DNA of 64,000 nt from NCBI GenBank assembly GCA_900540545.1, contig UQGJ01000002.1, forward strand, positions 62,001 through 126,000. Reading direction: 5' to 3'. Positions within the stretch are counted from its first letter, which is position 1. Each line of letters opens with the position of its first letter. The position numbers and the translations under genes are program-made. This document shows positions 6,260 through 15,224 of the stretch, in pieces. Below the pieces are notes generated by a model. The model was not told the DNA's origin. It saw nothing but the letters and a program-made list of their open reading frames with translations, and ran no database searches. This stretch comes from an uncultured Eubacteriales bacterium. Its GTDB lineage: Bacteria > Bacillota > Clostridia > Oscillospirales > Oscillospiraceae.

Positions 6260-7944
6260 ACCTGTTGCTGCGCATGAGCGTCACCGGCGGCGTGCTGGTG
6301 GCCGTCATCGCCCTGCTGCGGGCGGTACTGGCGGAAAAACTGCCGAAAAAGACCTTCCTGGCCCTGTGGGCGGTGGCCGTGGTCCGGCTGGTCCTGCCCG
6401 TCGAGATACCCTCCCCGGCCAGCGTGTATAACGCCGCGCCCAGGCTGGGGTTCGGCCCCGCTCCCGCGCTGACGGGGACGGTTCCAGCGGTGGAACACGT
6501 TGGGAGCGCTGTGGGCGGCGTCCCGCTGCTCCCCCTGCTCTGGCTGGCGGGGGCGCTGGTCTGCGGCCTGTTCTTTCTGGTCACCTGGGCGCGGTGCCGC
6601 CTGGAGTTCCGGGAGGCCCTGCCCGTGGAGGACGCCTTCGCCCTGGAGTGGGTCCAGGCGCAGGGGCTGCGGCGGACGGTGCAGCTGCGCCGGTCCGACC
6701 GGGTGGCCGCGCCCTTGACCTACGGCCTGGTGCACCCCGTGGTCCTCCTGCCCAAGGGGATGGACTGGTCGGACCGGGAGCGGGTCCGGTACGTGCTGAC
6801 CCACGAGTTCATCCACATCCGCCGTCTGGACGGGGCTTGGAAGCTGCTGCTCACGCTGGCCCTGTGCCTCCACTGGTTCAACCCCCTGGTATGGGTCATG
6901 TACGCCCTGGCCAACCGGGACCTGGAGCTCTCCTGCGACGAGAATGTGGTCCGCGCCTTCGGCGCCGAGGCCAGGCAGGGCTATGCGCTGACGCTCTTGA
7001 GCATGGAGGAGGGCCGCAGCGGCCTGCGGCCCCTGTGCAATCATTTCAGCAAAAATGCCATCGAAGAGAGGATTCATGCCATCATGAATATGAAAAAGAC
7101 GACTGTTTGGGCCATCGCGGCGGCGCTGGTGGTGGTGGTCGGGGTCACGGCGGCCTTTGCGACCTCGGCCAGCAGGCCGGCGGCACCAACGCCCACACCC
7201 GCGACTACGGTGGAGGACTCCCCGGGGCTCCGCCGGATGGTGCAAAAAGCCGAGGAGGGCACTTTGGCCAGCGCGGGCGGCGGCTGGGACGACGAGGACA
7301 AAATCGACCCCAAGACCGGCCACTACTACACCCAGGCCCAGTATGACTTGGTGGCAGGACTGAAGGCGGAGGGCTATGAGAAGCAGTCCATCGCCCAATT
7401 CAACCGGGAGCTGTGGGCCAAGCTCAACGGCGACGGAAAGAGTGCGGAGGACCTCTATGAGGCCATGTGGCGTCTGTATAACGAACTGCCCACCGACGAC
7501 CCCCTGGCCCAGTTTGTTTACTACACCTGTCGGGCCTCCGAGGAGGAGTACAGCGCGCGGCTGGACGAGGTCACCCGGGGCAAGCGGAAGGACCCGGAGT
7601 TCCAGGCCAGGGCCGAGCGCAGCGAATACGCCGACGTGTACGGCGACACGGTCCAGGTGGGGGAGGCCGAGGTGGATTATAGCTTTACCTACCGCATTTT
7701 GGACCAGGATAAGCTCACCGTGGCGGAGCGGGACAAGTTCCTCACCGATATCACCGCCGGCATGCAGGCGTTCCTGGAGGGAAAGCCGGTGGAGGAGCTC
7801 CGGGATGACGATGCCTTGGCGAAGGCGGCACAGGCGGAGCTGGACCGGCTGGGACAGGCCGGGACCACCGCCGCCATCTCTTACAGCGCGGGGGCCGTCA
7901 GTTGGGCAACCGCCGACTTTTATGACGTGGGAGATTGGGCGTGA
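6256..7944 (+). CDS. BlaR1/MecR1-like M56 metallopeptidase receptor with a non-penicillin-binding ectodomain
   Basis: 562 aa. The N-terminal half has three to four membrane segments and a cytosolic zincin: HEFIH at residues 183-187, with the third ligand expected in DLELSCDENVV. It then reads IEERIHAIMNM and a membrane helix (residues ~278-298). The C-terminal ~260 residues lie outside the membrane but are not the beta-lactam-binding domain of BlaR1; they are an unfamiliar helical/charged domain with YADVYGDTVQVGEAEVDYSF and LTVAERDKFLTDITAGMQAF. The next gene encodes a secreted copy of this domain. By family logic the ectodomain senses something outside and the zincin inactivates the adjacent BlaI-type repressor. 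The ligand is unknown. Confidence 0.88.
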   Translation: MNLLLRMSVTGGVLVAVIALLRAVLAEKLPKKTFLALWAVAVVRLVLPVEIPSPASVYNAAPRLGFGPAPALTGTVPAVEHVGSAVGGVPLLPLLWLAGALVCGLFFLVTWARCRLEFREALPVEDAFALEWVQAQGLRRTVQLRRSDRVAAPLTYGLVHPVVLLPKGMDWSDRERVRYVLTHEFIHIRRLDGAWKLLLTLALCLHWFNPLVWVMYALANRDLELSCDENVVRAFGAEARQGYALTLLSMEEGRSGLRPLCNHFSKNAIEERIHAIMNMKKTTVWAIAAALVVVVGVTAAFATSASRPAAPTPTPATTVEDSPGLRRMVQKAEEGTLASAGGGWDDEDKIDPKTGHYYTQAQYDLVAGLKAEGYEKQSIAQFNRELWAKLNGDGKSAEDLYEAMWRLYNELPTDDPLAQFVYYTCRASEEEYSARLDEVTRGKRKDPEFQARAERSEYADVYGDTVQVGEAEVDYSFTYRILDQDKLTVAERDKFLTDITAGMQAFLEGKPVEELRDDDALAKAAQAELDRLGQAGTTAAISYSAGAVSWATADFYDVGDWA

Positions 7945-8711
7945 TGAGTATGCGGAGATTGAAGTGGCTCCAGGCGGGGTGCGCGGCGGTGATGCTGACT
8001 CTGTCGGTGAGCGTGACGGCCCTGGCCGTGCCCCAGCTGGTGACGGCCCAGACCAGCGCCGGCAGGGATGACGCCTACTGGAGCTGGCCGGAGGAGTGGC
8101 GGTATACCCAGGCCGATCTGGAGCTGGTGCGGGACTGCGGTGCGGCCGGATACGAGGACCTCACTCTGGCGGAGTTTGACCGCCGGGCGGCCGACTGGGA
8201 TGACGAAGTATCCTTCCACCGCATGGAGGACGCCCTGGGCCGCCTGCGGCGGAGTTACCCCGAGTCGGGGGAGTATTACGGCTTCATCCACGGGACCCTT
8301 CTGGCCTCCTTCCGGGAGTGCTCCGCCAAGCACTACGGCGGTAAATGCGACCGGGTGACCCCCTACTACGCCGACGAGGCGGTCCGGACCCGCACGGCGG
8401 ACGTGTTCGGGGACGCCTACACGGTCTTTGAGGCGGAGGCGGGCTATATCCTCAACTACCGGGTGGAGGACGAGGAAAAGACCAGGGTGGCGGACCGGGA
8501 CAAGCTGCTGACCGACTACCGGGCGGCGGTCCAGGCCTTCCTGGACGGCAAAACCGAGCAGCAGCTTCTGGACGAGAAGACCATGGAAAAGGCCTTGGAG
8601 GCCGAGCTGAAGCGGCTGAACAAGGTGGTGGCCGTGCAGGGCATCACCCTCACCGGGACCGGGATGGACTACTACTGGGTGGACGGCTACGAGGACAACG
8701 GTCTGGGATAA
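7944..8711 (+). CDS. Secreted paralogue of the M56 receptor ectodomain
   Basis: 255 aa, start ATG in the receptor's stop codon (TGATG). Sec signal in residues 1-29 (AVMLTLSVSVTALA). The mature part is homologous to the last ~210 residues of the upstream receptor: both share a YTQA(D/Q).(E/D)LV.. repeat start, YADxVFGDxYxVxEAExxY..xYR, a D-K-x-x-VA-x-RDKxLTD segment and A-x-x-QAFL-x-GK-x-x-(E/Q)-x-L-x-x-(D/E). No enzyme motif seen. It could be a soluble decoy, a ligand-delivery protein or a co-receptor for the membrane sensor. Function is inference from operon and homology within the window. Confidence 0.8.
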   Translation: MSMRRLKWLQAGCAAVMLTLSVSVTALAVPQLVTAQTSAGRDDAYWSWPEEWRYTQADLELVRDCGAAGYEDLTLAEFDRRAADWDDEVSFHRMEDALGRLRRSYPESGEYYGFIHGTLLASFRECSAKHYGGKCDRVTPYYADEAVRTRTADVFGDAYTVFEAEAGYILNYRVEDEEKTRVADRDKLLTDYRAAVQAFLDGKTEQQLLDEKTMEKALEAELKRLNKVVAVQGITLTGTGMDYYWVDGYEDNGLG

Positions 8712-8720
8712 ATTGCATAA

Positions 8721-8752
8721 AAAGGGCACGCCGTGAGGCGTGCCCTTTCCTG
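8721..8752 (+). terminator. Bidirectional terminator between convergent genes
   Basis: AAAGGGCACGCC (8721-8732) pairs with GGCGTGCCCTTT (8737-8748). T-rich flanks on both strands serve the M56 operon and the convergent XRE gene. Confidence 0.8.
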
Positions 8753-8755
8753 TTG

Positions 8756-9805
8756 TCAGCATTTTTCGCGGTAGCGCTGGACCAGCGCTAAGAAGGCCGG
8801 TTCCCGGCGGAGAAAGGCGTACTGCGGGTCGGACTCCAGCGCGCCCAGCAGGGCGGGCAGCATGGTCTCGGCGGACCATGCGCCGGAGGGGAGGTGCCGG
8901 TACAGCACGGTATTCTCCGTGGACCAGGGGCGGGAGAGGGCGGAGAGCATACTGTCCAACAGGGCGATGCTCTCCTCTGCATACTCCCGGGCCAGGGCCA
9001 GCTCCAGGGGACTCAAGAGGGCGGTGTAATCCCACAGCTCGAAGAGCTGGGCCGACTGGCGGGAGACCTCCGCAATCTGGGCGGCGGAGGCCTCGTCGCC
9101 CTCCTTCAGCGCCAGACCCACCAGACTCAACAGGGTGGCCTGAAGCTGGTTGAGGGCGGACAAAAGCCTCCGCTCCTGCACCTTGGCGGCCTCCGGGAAG
9201 TTGCCTTGACGGGTCAGCAGGGTGACTTGGAGCTGGCGCTTGTCCACCAGGTCCGGCTCCGGCAGACCGTCCAAAAGCGCCTGCGCCCGGCTATCGTCTC
9301 CCTGGGCCATAGCTTTGGAGGCCAGCATGAAGGCTGCGTGGTTCCGGGTCCGCTCGTCCCCGTGCTCCAGGGCCTTCTCATACAGCTCGGTGACCAGCGG
9401 CGCATACTCCGCTTGACTGTCTGGGCCTATACCGAACATCATCAGCGCGCCGTCCAGGGTCAGAGCCGACTGATGGAACAGCAGGCCGCAGGTGGGGTAG
9501 GCCCGCACCTTCTCCCGCACCAGCTCGGCGCCCCGGGGGAAGCCCTCCTCCCGGACCGTCCGGGAGACCTCCAGGCAGAATTGGGCCACCTCCTCCTGCG
9601 TCAGGCCGTCGTGGAAGCAGAGGAGGGTGTTCAGGTCCACGCCCAGCAGCCGGGCCAACGGGGGCAGCAGGGGGAGGTCGGGGTAGGAGGCCCCGGTCTC
9701 CCATTTGCTGACGGCGGGAGTGGAGACGCCCAGCCGCTGGGCCACCTGCTCCTGGGTCAGACCCAGGGTCTTTCTTTTTTCGCGGATGACGGTATCAATG
9801 GGCAT
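8756..9805 (-). CDS. XRE-family regulator with TPR-like C-terminal domain
   Basis: 349 aa. Residues 5-60 form a helix-turn-helix of the Xre/Cro type (IREKRKTLGLTQEQVAQRLGVSTPAVSKWETGASYPDLPLLPPLARLLGV). The remaining ~285 residues are repeated amphipathic helices (for example YEKALEHGDERTRNHAAFMLASKAMAQGD and QALLDGLPEPDLVDK), resembling TPR arrays as in Rgg/PlcR-like or MutR-like regulators, which may bind peptides. It is convergent with the BlaI/M56 operon and has no obvious partner. Targets unknown. Confidence 0.88.
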   Translation of the reverse strand: MPIDTVIREKRKTLGLTQEQVAQRLGVSTPAVSKWETGASYPDLPLLPPLARLLGVDLNTLLCFHDGLTQEEVAQFCLEVSRTVREEGFPRGAELVREKVRAYPTCGLLFHQSALTLDGALMMFGIGPDSQAEYAPLVTELYEKALEHGDERTRNHAAFMLASKAMAQGDDSRAQALLDGLPEPDLVDKRQLQVTLLTRQGNFPEAAKVQERRLLSALNQLQATLLSLVGLALKEGDEASAAQIAEVSRQSAQLFELWDYTALLSPLELALAREYAEESIALLDSMLSALSRPWSTENTVLYRHLPSGAWSAETMLPALLGALESDPQYAFLRREPAFLALVQRYREKC

Positions 9806-9925
9806 GGTAGGGACCTCCTTGTGGAAGCGATAAGGGGGGTGAGCTTGCTTTCATTGTAACAGAGGGGAGGGGCGGGGACAATGGAGGCGCACTTGAATTT
9901 GGGGCGGAAAATGTAACTGGCAGTT

Positions 9926-9955
9926 AAAAAATGGCGGCCCGCAAAGCGGGCCGCC
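9926..9955 (-). terminator. Terminator of sodA
   Basis: On the minus strand GGCGGCCCGC pairs with GCGGGCCGCC (loop TTT), followed by ATTTTTT. Confidence 0.85.
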
Positions 9956-9964
9956 AAGGAAAGG

Positions 9965-10579
9965 TCAAGCTCTGGTGTCGTACCGGCTGGAGACGAAGTC
10001 CCAGTTGATGAGGCGGAACCAGGCGTCCACGTAGTCGGCCCGGCGGTTCTGGTAGTCCAGATAGTAGGCGTGCTCCCACACGTCGATGCACAGCAGGGGC
10101 CACAGACCCTGGGAGATGGGGCTGTCCTGGTTGGGGGTCTTGGTGACGGAGAGGGTGCCGGAGGCGTCGGACACCAGCCAGGCGTAGCCGGAGCCGAACT
10201 GGCCCATGGCGGCCTCCTTGGTCAGTCGCTTCCACTCGTCGTAGGAGGGGAAGGCCCGCTCCATGGCGGTGGCCAGGGCGCCGGTGGGGCGCTGGTCCTG
10301 GCCGCCCATGCAGTCGAAGTAGAGATAGTGGTTGTAGACGCCGCCGCCGTTGTTGCGCACGGCGGTGCGGACCGGCTCGGGGAGCTGGTCCAGGTGCTTG
10401 AGCAGGTCCTCGATGGACTTCTGCTGGCAGTCGCCGCAGTTTTGCAGGGCCTTGTTCAGGTTGTCCACGTAGGCTTGCAGGTGCTTGTCGTGGTGGAAGT
10501 GGAGGGTGGTGTCGCTGATTTCGGGGCAGAGGGCGTCGTAGGCGTAGGGCAGGGGGCGCAGTTCATGGGGATAGGACAT
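9965..10579 (-). CDS. sodA: Superoxide dismutase, Fe/Mn family
   Basis: 204 aa. Converts superoxide to oxygen and peroxide. Metal ligands expected at His29 (LHFHHDKHLQAYV), the His of NNGGGVYNHYLYF, and the Asp and His of DVWEHAYYLDYQNRR. All four are present. Two deviations from common sequences: KHL replaces KHH near the first ligand, and YFDCM replaces the usual FFW-x-x-M after the second, so metal preference cannot be read. Monocistronic, with GGAGAC-like Shine-Dalgarno and its own terminator. In an anaerobe it serves oxygen tolerance. Confidence 0.95.
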   Translation of the reverse strand: MSYPHELRPLPYAYDALCPEISDTTLHFHHDKHLQAYVDNLNKALQNCGDCQQKSIEDLLKHLDQLPEPVRTAVRNNGGGVYNHYLYFDCMGGQDQRPTGALATAMERAFPSYDEWKRLTKEAAMGQFGSGYAWLVSDASGTLSVTKTPNQDSPISQGLWPLLCIDVWEHAYYLDYQNRRADYVDAWFRLINWDFVSSRYDTRA

Positions 10580-10606
10580 GATCGAGGTCTCCTTTCCGAG
10601 TGGAAC

Positions 10607-10635
10607 TTGTGTTATTGCCGCATTTGAAGTATACT
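10607..10635 (+). promoter_or_regulatory. Putative promoter for the DUF4015-mrnC-rqcH genes
   Basis: TTGTGT (10607-10612), 17 bp, TATACT (10630-10635), about 60 bp upstream of the DUF4015 start codon. Confidence 0.5.
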
Positions 10636-10693
10636 GGTTTCCATTGAGAACATGCCGGACTATTCCTTAGTCTGGCCCCAGGGAGAGAAGTTT

Positions 10694-11920
10694 ATGCCCG
10701 TGATGATGACCTGGCGGTCCTCCACCCGCTATCGGGGGAGGCGTGGACCGGGAAAAGGCCTGTTGATTGGGATTTTGGCGGCAGCCCTGCTGGCGGCGGG
10801 CGTCTTTTTTGCCGTTCGTCTGCTGCCGAAGCCAGCCCCGGAACCGACGTCCGTCTCCGCGGCGCCGCCGGAGGAGACCTTGGCGCCCACGCCGGAGCCC
10901 ACGCCCGCCCTGGCGGCGGTGCCGGAGAGCGTGCGGGGCATCTACATCTCCGGGCCGGTGGCGGGGGACCCGTACATGGACACCCTGCTGGAGCTGGTGG
11001 ACGACACGGAGCTGAACACCGTGGTCATCGACGTGAAAAACGACGAGGGCAGCCTGACCTACCGGCCCACGTCCGGGCAGGCGGTGGAGTTGGGGGCCTG
11101 TGTGAACTACATCCGGGACCTGCCGGGGCTGGTGGCGGAGCTGAAGGGCCGCGGGGTGTATACCATCGCCCGGATCGTGGCCTTCAAGGACCCGGTGCTG
11201 GCTCAGGCCCGGCCGGAGCTGGCCCTCCACGGTCCCGACGGCAAGGCGGTGTCCGAGGGCGGCGGAGCGGCCTGGGTGAATCCCTATGACCCGGAGGTCC
11301 GCGCCTACCTGACGGAGGTGGCCCTGGGGGCCGCCGAAGCCGGGTTCGACGAGGTCCAGTTCGACTACGTGCGCTTTCCCACGGGCAAGGGCATGGACCA
11401 GGTGGACTACGGGCGGTCGGCGGAGGGCATCACCAAGGAGGATGCCGTCGTGGCCTTCCTGGAGTCCGTCCGGGCGGCCCTCCACGAACAGGGGGTCCGC
11501 CTGTCGGCGGATGTGTTCGGCACCGTCATCGACAGCAAGCTGGACGCCGGTCTCATCGGCCAGGACTACGCACGCATGGCCGCGGCGGTGGACTACCTGT
11601 GCCCCATGGTCTATCCGTCCCACTACGCGGCGGGGAGCTTCGGCCTGGACGTGCCGGACAGCCAGCCCTATGAGACCGTGGTGAGCGCCCTGGTGGGCTC
11701 CCGCGGGGCATTGTCCCGCTCCACCCAGCAGGAGGGTCAGGCGGGGGTGCGGCCCTGGCTCCAGGACTTCACCGCCACCTGGGTCAAGGGGCATATCCCC
11801 TATGGCGAGGCGGAGTTGCGGGCCCAGATACAGGCGGTCTACGACGCGGGCTATACCGACTGGCTCCTGTGGAACGCAAAAAACACCTACACCGCCGAGG
11901 GACTGCTGCCGGCGGAATGA
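10694..11920 (+). CDS. DUF4015 putative glycoside hydrolase, membrane-anchored
   Basis: 408 aa. Start at the ATG at 10694 after GGGAGAGAAG. One N-terminal transmembrane helix (residues ~20-42), then a proline/threonine-rich linker, then a TIM-barrel-like domain: VRGIYISGPVAGD, LNTVVIDVKNDEGSLTY, FDEVQFDYVRFPTGKG, VRLSADVFGTV, DYLCPMVYPSHYAAG and WLLWNAKNTYT. These are the hallmark blocks of DUF4015 (GH-13-like fold, probably acting on a cell-surface or environmental polysaccharide). The acidic residues of DVKND, QFDYVRFP and SADVFG are candidate catalytic sites. Substrate unknown. Confidence 0.88.
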   Translation: MPVMMTWRSSTRYRGRRGPGKGLLIGILAAALLAAGVFFAVRLLPKPAPEPTSVSAAPPEETLAPTPEPTPALAAVPESVRGIYISGPVAGDPYMDTLLELVDDTELNTVVIDVKNDEGSLTYRPTSGQAVELGACVNYIRDLPGLVAELKGRGVYTIARIVAFKDPVLAQARPELALHGPDGKAVSEGGGAAWVNPYDPEVRAYLTEVALGAAEAGFDEVQFDYVRFPTGKGMDQVDYGRSAEGITKEDAVVAFLESVRAALHEQGVRLSADVFGTVIDSKLDAGLIGQDYARMAAAVDYLCPMVYPSHYAAGSFGLDVPDSQPYETVVSALVGSRGALSRSTQQEGQAGVRPWLQDFTATWVKGHIPYGEAELRAQIQAVYDAGYTDWLLWNAKNTYTAEGLLPAE

Positions 11921-11962
11921 GTCGGTCCATTTATTTTGAACGAAAAAACGGGGAAGATACCA

Positions 11963-12364
11963 ATGACAGATTATTTTCATTTGAACGCCGCGCCCGACGA
12001 CATCCGGGCTATCAGCAATCTGGGGCTGGCCCATCTGGGGGACGGGGTATTTGAACTGATGGTGCGCTCCTGGCTGGTGCTCCACGGCAAAGCCACCTCC
12101 AGGGGGCTGCACAAGGCCACGGTCTATTTTGTCCAGGCACCCTCCCAGGCCCGGATGGCGGAGAAAATCATTCCGGTGCTGACGGAGGAGGAGGCCGACG
12201 TGTTCCGCCGGGGGCGGAACACCAGCCCTCACACGGTGCCCAAGGCGGCCAGCCGGGAGGAGTACCAGACCGCCACGGCGGTGGAGGCCCTCTTCGGCTA
12301 CCTCTACTTGCAGGGAAAGCACCAGCGGCTCAACGAGCTGTTCACATTGATGATGGGAGAATAA
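11963..12364 (+). CDS. mrnC: Mini-ribonuclease III
   Basis: 133 aa. A catalytic RNase III domain lacking the dsRNA-binding domain, which matures 23S rRNA ends in Bacillus. LGLAHLGDGVFELMVRSWLV is the RNase III signature with the catalytic Asp, and TATAVEALFGYLYLQGK carries the second acidic motif (E-A-L-x-G). The start ATG at 11963 follows GGGGAAG. It lies between the DUF4015 gene and rqcH, 4 bp from the latter. This family is often beside cysS; that gene is not in this window. Confidence 0.92.
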   Translation: MTDYFHLNAAPDDIRAISNLGLAHLGDGVFELMVRSWLVLHGKATSRGLHKATVYFVQAPSQARMAEKIIPVLTEEEADVFRRGRNTSPHTVPKAASREEYQTATAVEALFGYLYLQGKHQRLNELFTLMMGE

Positions 12365-12368
12365 GACC

Positions 12369-13958
12369 ATGCCCCTTGACGCGATCTGCCTGACGGCAGT
12401 GGTGAATGAATTGAAACAGACCCTGGAGGGCGGGAAGATTGACAAGGTCTACCAGCCCACCCGGGACGAGGTGATTTTGGCCGTCCGGGGGGCGGGGGAG
12501 AACGTGAAGCTGCTGCTCTCGGCCAGCCCCAACGGCCCCCGGATGCACCTGACCCGGGAGGTCCGGGAGAACCCGGCCACGCCCCCCATGTTCTGTATGC
12601 TCCTGCGCAAGCACCTCACCGGCGGGCGCATCTTGGCCCTGGAGCAGCCGGACATGGAGCGCATCGTCCTCATGCGCCTGGAGGTGGTGGACGACCTGGG
12701 GGACCGGGTGCCCCGGACTCTGGTGCTGGAGGCCATGGGCCGACGGGCCAACCTCATTTTGCTGGACGCGGAGGGGCGCATCCTGGACTGCATCCGCCGG
12801 GTGGACGCCGACATGTCCGCCCAGCGGCAGGTCCTGCCCGGCATGTTCTACCGCCTGCCGGAGCCTCGGCCGGGGTATTCCCCGCTGATTTCCAGGGAGC
12901 TGGCCTTCCGGGGCGCGGAGACGGTGGAGGACATGACCGGCGGGCACTATGAGCCCTGTATGCTCCTGCGGGATGGCAAGGCAGTGGACTTTACATTCCT
13001 GCCCATCCTGCAATACGGGCCGGAGACGGAGACCAGGCGGTATGAGCGCTTTTCCGCCCTGCTGGACGACTTCTACGCCAACCGGGAGACGGCGGACAGG
13101 GTGGGCCAGAAGGGGCAGGAGCTGCTGAAGTCGGTGCGCCGCTCCCGGGACCGGGTGGCCCGGAGAGTGGGCCAGCAGGAGCTGGAACTGGCGGGGACCC
13201 GGGACCGGGAGCGCAAGCGAGAGCTGGGGGATATCCTCACGTCCAGCCTGTACGCCCTGGAAAAGGGGATGTCTTCCGCCCGGCTCACGGACTACTACGA
13301 CCCCGAGGGGCGGGAGGTGGACATCCCCCTGGACCCTCTGCTGACGCCCCAGCAGAACGCCGCCAAGTATTATAAAGAGTACAACAAGGCCAAAACGGCG
13401 GAAGGTATTTTGACGTTACAGATCGAGAAGGGCAAGCGGGAGCTGGATTACCTGGACAGCGTGCTGGAGGCGGTGGCCCTGGCCGAGGGGGAGCGGGACC
13501 TGCTGGAGATACGGCAGGAGCTGACCGACACCGGCTACCTCCACCGGGCGGCCAAGTCGGCCAAGCGGATGAAGGTGGCGGCCAAGCCCATGGAGTTCCG
13601 CTCCAGCGCGGGACTGCGCATCTCGGTGGGGAAGAACAACACCCAGAACGACCTGCTCACCGGCAAGCTGGCCGGGAAGGGGGACTTGTGGCTCCACACC
13701 CAGAAGATTCACGGCTCCCACGTCATCCTGTGGACCGACGGGGCCGACCCAGACGCCAGGAGCGTGGAGGAGGCGGCCACCCTGGCGGCCTGGTTCTCCC
13801 AGGCCAGGGACGGTAAGAAGGTGCCGGTGGACTACACCCCGGCCCGGTACGTGAAAAAGCCCGCCGGCGCCCGGCCTGGGATGGTGGTCTACACCACCTA
13901 TCAGACCGCCTACGTGGACCCGGACGGGGAGCTGGCGAAGAAGTTGAGGGTGAAGTAA
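12369..13958 (+). CDS. rqcH: RqcH / NFACT-family ribosome quality-control protein
   Basis: 529 aa. Bacterial Rqc2: binds stalled 50S-peptidyl-tRNA complexes and recruits tRNA-Ala to add alanine tails. NFACT-N domain at residues ~1-130 (MPLDAICLTAVVNELKQTL...GRRANLILLD), helix-hairpin and coiled-coil middle (residues ~215-400), and the NFACT-R domain at the C-terminus (SVGKNNTQNDLLTGKLAGKGDLWLHTQKIHGSHVIL...VDYTPARYVKKPAGARPGMVVY). Older records call this family fibronectin-binding protein FbpA. It is somewhat shorter than the B. subtilis protein (~570 aa). One nucleotide separates it from the PEBP gene. Confidence 0.95.
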   Translation: MPLDAICLTAVVNELKQTLEGGKIDKVYQPTRDEVILAVRGAGENVKLLLSASPNGPRMHLTREVRENPATPPMFCMLLRKHLTGGRILALEQPDMERIVLMRLEVVDDLGDRVPRTLVLEAMGRRANLILLDAEGRILDCIRRVDADMSAQRQVLPGMFYRLPEPRPGYSPLISRELAFRGAETVEDMTGGHYEPCMLLRDGKAVDFTFLPILQYGPETETRRYERFSALLDDFYANRETADRVGQKGQELLKSVRRSRDRVARRVGQQELELAGTRDRERKRELGDILTSSLYALEKGMSSARLTDYYDPEGREVDIPLDPLLTPQQNAAKYYKEYNKAKTAEGILTLQIEKGKRELDYLDSVLEAVALAEGERDLLEIRQELTDTGYLHRAAKSAKRMKVAAKPMEFRSSAGLRISVGKNNTQNDLLTGKLAGKGDLWLHTQKIHGSHVILWTDGADPDARSVEEAATLAAWFSQARDGKKVPVDYTPARYVKKPAGARPGMVVYTTYQTAYVDPDGELAKKLRVK

Positions 13959-13959
13959 G

Positions 13960-14433
13960 ATGCCAGAATTGAGATTGACCAGTCCTGCATTCCGAGAAGG
14001 AGAACGGATTCCCATCCAGCATACTGGAAGAGGAGCGGACCAATCGCCGGAATTACGATTAGAGGGGCTTTCAGAGAAGGCGGCAGCCCTTGCCGTTATC
14101 CTGGTGGACGCCTCGCACCCCATACACAACTATGCGCATTGGCTCATTTGGAACCTGCCGCCGCTGGAGGTCATTCCGGCGGCTATACCGGCGGGAGCGC
14201 AGTTGGAAGCGCTGGGCGGCGCGGTCCAGGGAATGGCCTATGGCCGTAACCGCTACCGGGGGCCGAAGCCGCCGCTGAATTGGAATCACTCCTATGTATT
14301 TACGGTGTATGTGTTGGACAGCCGCTGTCCACTGCGCCCTAACGCCAGGAAAAGGGATTTGCTCAAATGGATGGATGGACACATTCTCCAAGAGGCGTCA
14401 TTATCCGGTACGTTTCAAAACGGTGCACTGTAA
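13960..14433 (+). CDS. YbhB/YbcL-type phosphatidylethanolamine-binding protein
   Basis: 157 aa, no signal. PEBP fold blocks: LTSPAFREGERIP at the start, AVILVDASHP (usual D-P-D-A-P is altered), HWLIWNLPP, and RGPKPPLNWNHSYVFTVYVLD (usual G-P-x-P-P-x-G-x-H-x-Y). The altered anion-site motifs mean ligand binding may differ from typical family members. Base composition and codon choice (TTG, AGA, ATA, GGA) are more AT-rich than neighbouring rqcH, which may indicate later acquisition. Cellular role unknown, as for most bacterial members. Confidence 0.88.
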   Translation: MPELRLTSPAFREGERIPIQHTGRGADQSPELRLEGLSEKAAALAVILVDASHPIHNYAHWLIWNLPPLEVIPAAIPAGAQLEALGGAVQGMAYGRNRYRGPKPPLNWNHSYVFTVYVLDSRCPLRPNARKRDLLKWMDGHILQEASLSGTFQNGAL

Positions 14434-14448
14434 GGGGGAGAATCCACT

Positions 14449-15141
14449 ATGGACACCTATCATATCTTAGTGGTCGAGGACGACCAGGACATCAACAAGC
14501 TGCTCTGCCGCATCCTCCAGGGCGGCGGGTACGACGTGCGGCCTGCCTTTTCCGGCAGCGAGGCGGTGCTGTGGGCCGAGCAGTACGAGTATGACCTGGT
14601 GCTGCTGGACCTGATGCTCCCCGGCCTCACCGGGGAGGAGTTCATCGCCCGGATGCGGCAGAAAAAGACCATGCCCATCATCGTTCTCTCCGCCAAGGCG
14701 GGGCTGGAGGACCGGGTCAACGTCCTCAAGCTGGGGGCCGACGACTTCATCCCCAAGCCCTTCGACAATGACGAGGTCCTGGCCCGTGTGGAGGCCCAGC
14801 TGCGGCGGTACAAGCAGTTCAGTACGCCCACCGGCGGGGCTGGACAGTTGACCCACGGGGACTTGGTGCTGGACCGGGAGGCGGTGCGCTGCACGGCGGG
14901 GGGCAGGGAAGTCTCCCTGACGGCCCGGGAGTTCGAGATACTGGCTCTGCTCATGGGGAACCCCAAGAAAGTGTTCACCCGGGAGCAGCTTTACGAGAGC
15001 GTCTGGGGCGGGGAGTATTTCGGGGACGACAACACGGTGAACGTCCACATCTCCAACCTCCGCTCCAAGCTGGGAAAAGTGAGCGACACGGAGTACATCA
15101 AGACGGTCTGGGGCATTGGGTTCAAAATGAGCGACCTTTAA
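14449..15141 (+). CDS. OmpR-family response regulator
   Basis: 230 aa. Receiver domain residues 4-118 with acidic pair DD (11-12), phospho-acceptor Asp54 (VLLDLMLPG) and Lys of FIPKPF. OmpR/PhoB winged helix residues ~130-228 (SLTAREFEILALLMGNPKKVFTREQLYESVWG...TVNVHISNLRSKLG). Followed by a LanFEG-like ABC transporter and a histidine kinase, so it most likely controls that transporter in response to a cell-envelope-active peptide. Confidence 0.95.
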   Translation: MDTYHILVVEDDQDINKLLCRILQGGGYDVRPAFSGSEAVLWAEQYEYDLVLLDLMLPGLTGEEFIARMRQKKTMPIIVLSAKAGLEDRVNVLKLGADDFIPKPFDNDEVLARVEAQLRRYKQFSTPTGGAGQLTHGDLVLDREAVRCTAGGREVSLTAREFEILALLMGNPKKVFTREQLYESVWGGEYFGDDNTVNVHISNLRSKLGKVSDTEYIKTVWGIGFKMSDL

Positions 15142-15224
15142 GAAATCTTCACCTTTGCTTTAGCGGGGGTTGTTGACTTTCCGCTATACTGGCATCACAA
15201 TCCAAACAGAAAGGCTGATGCCAC

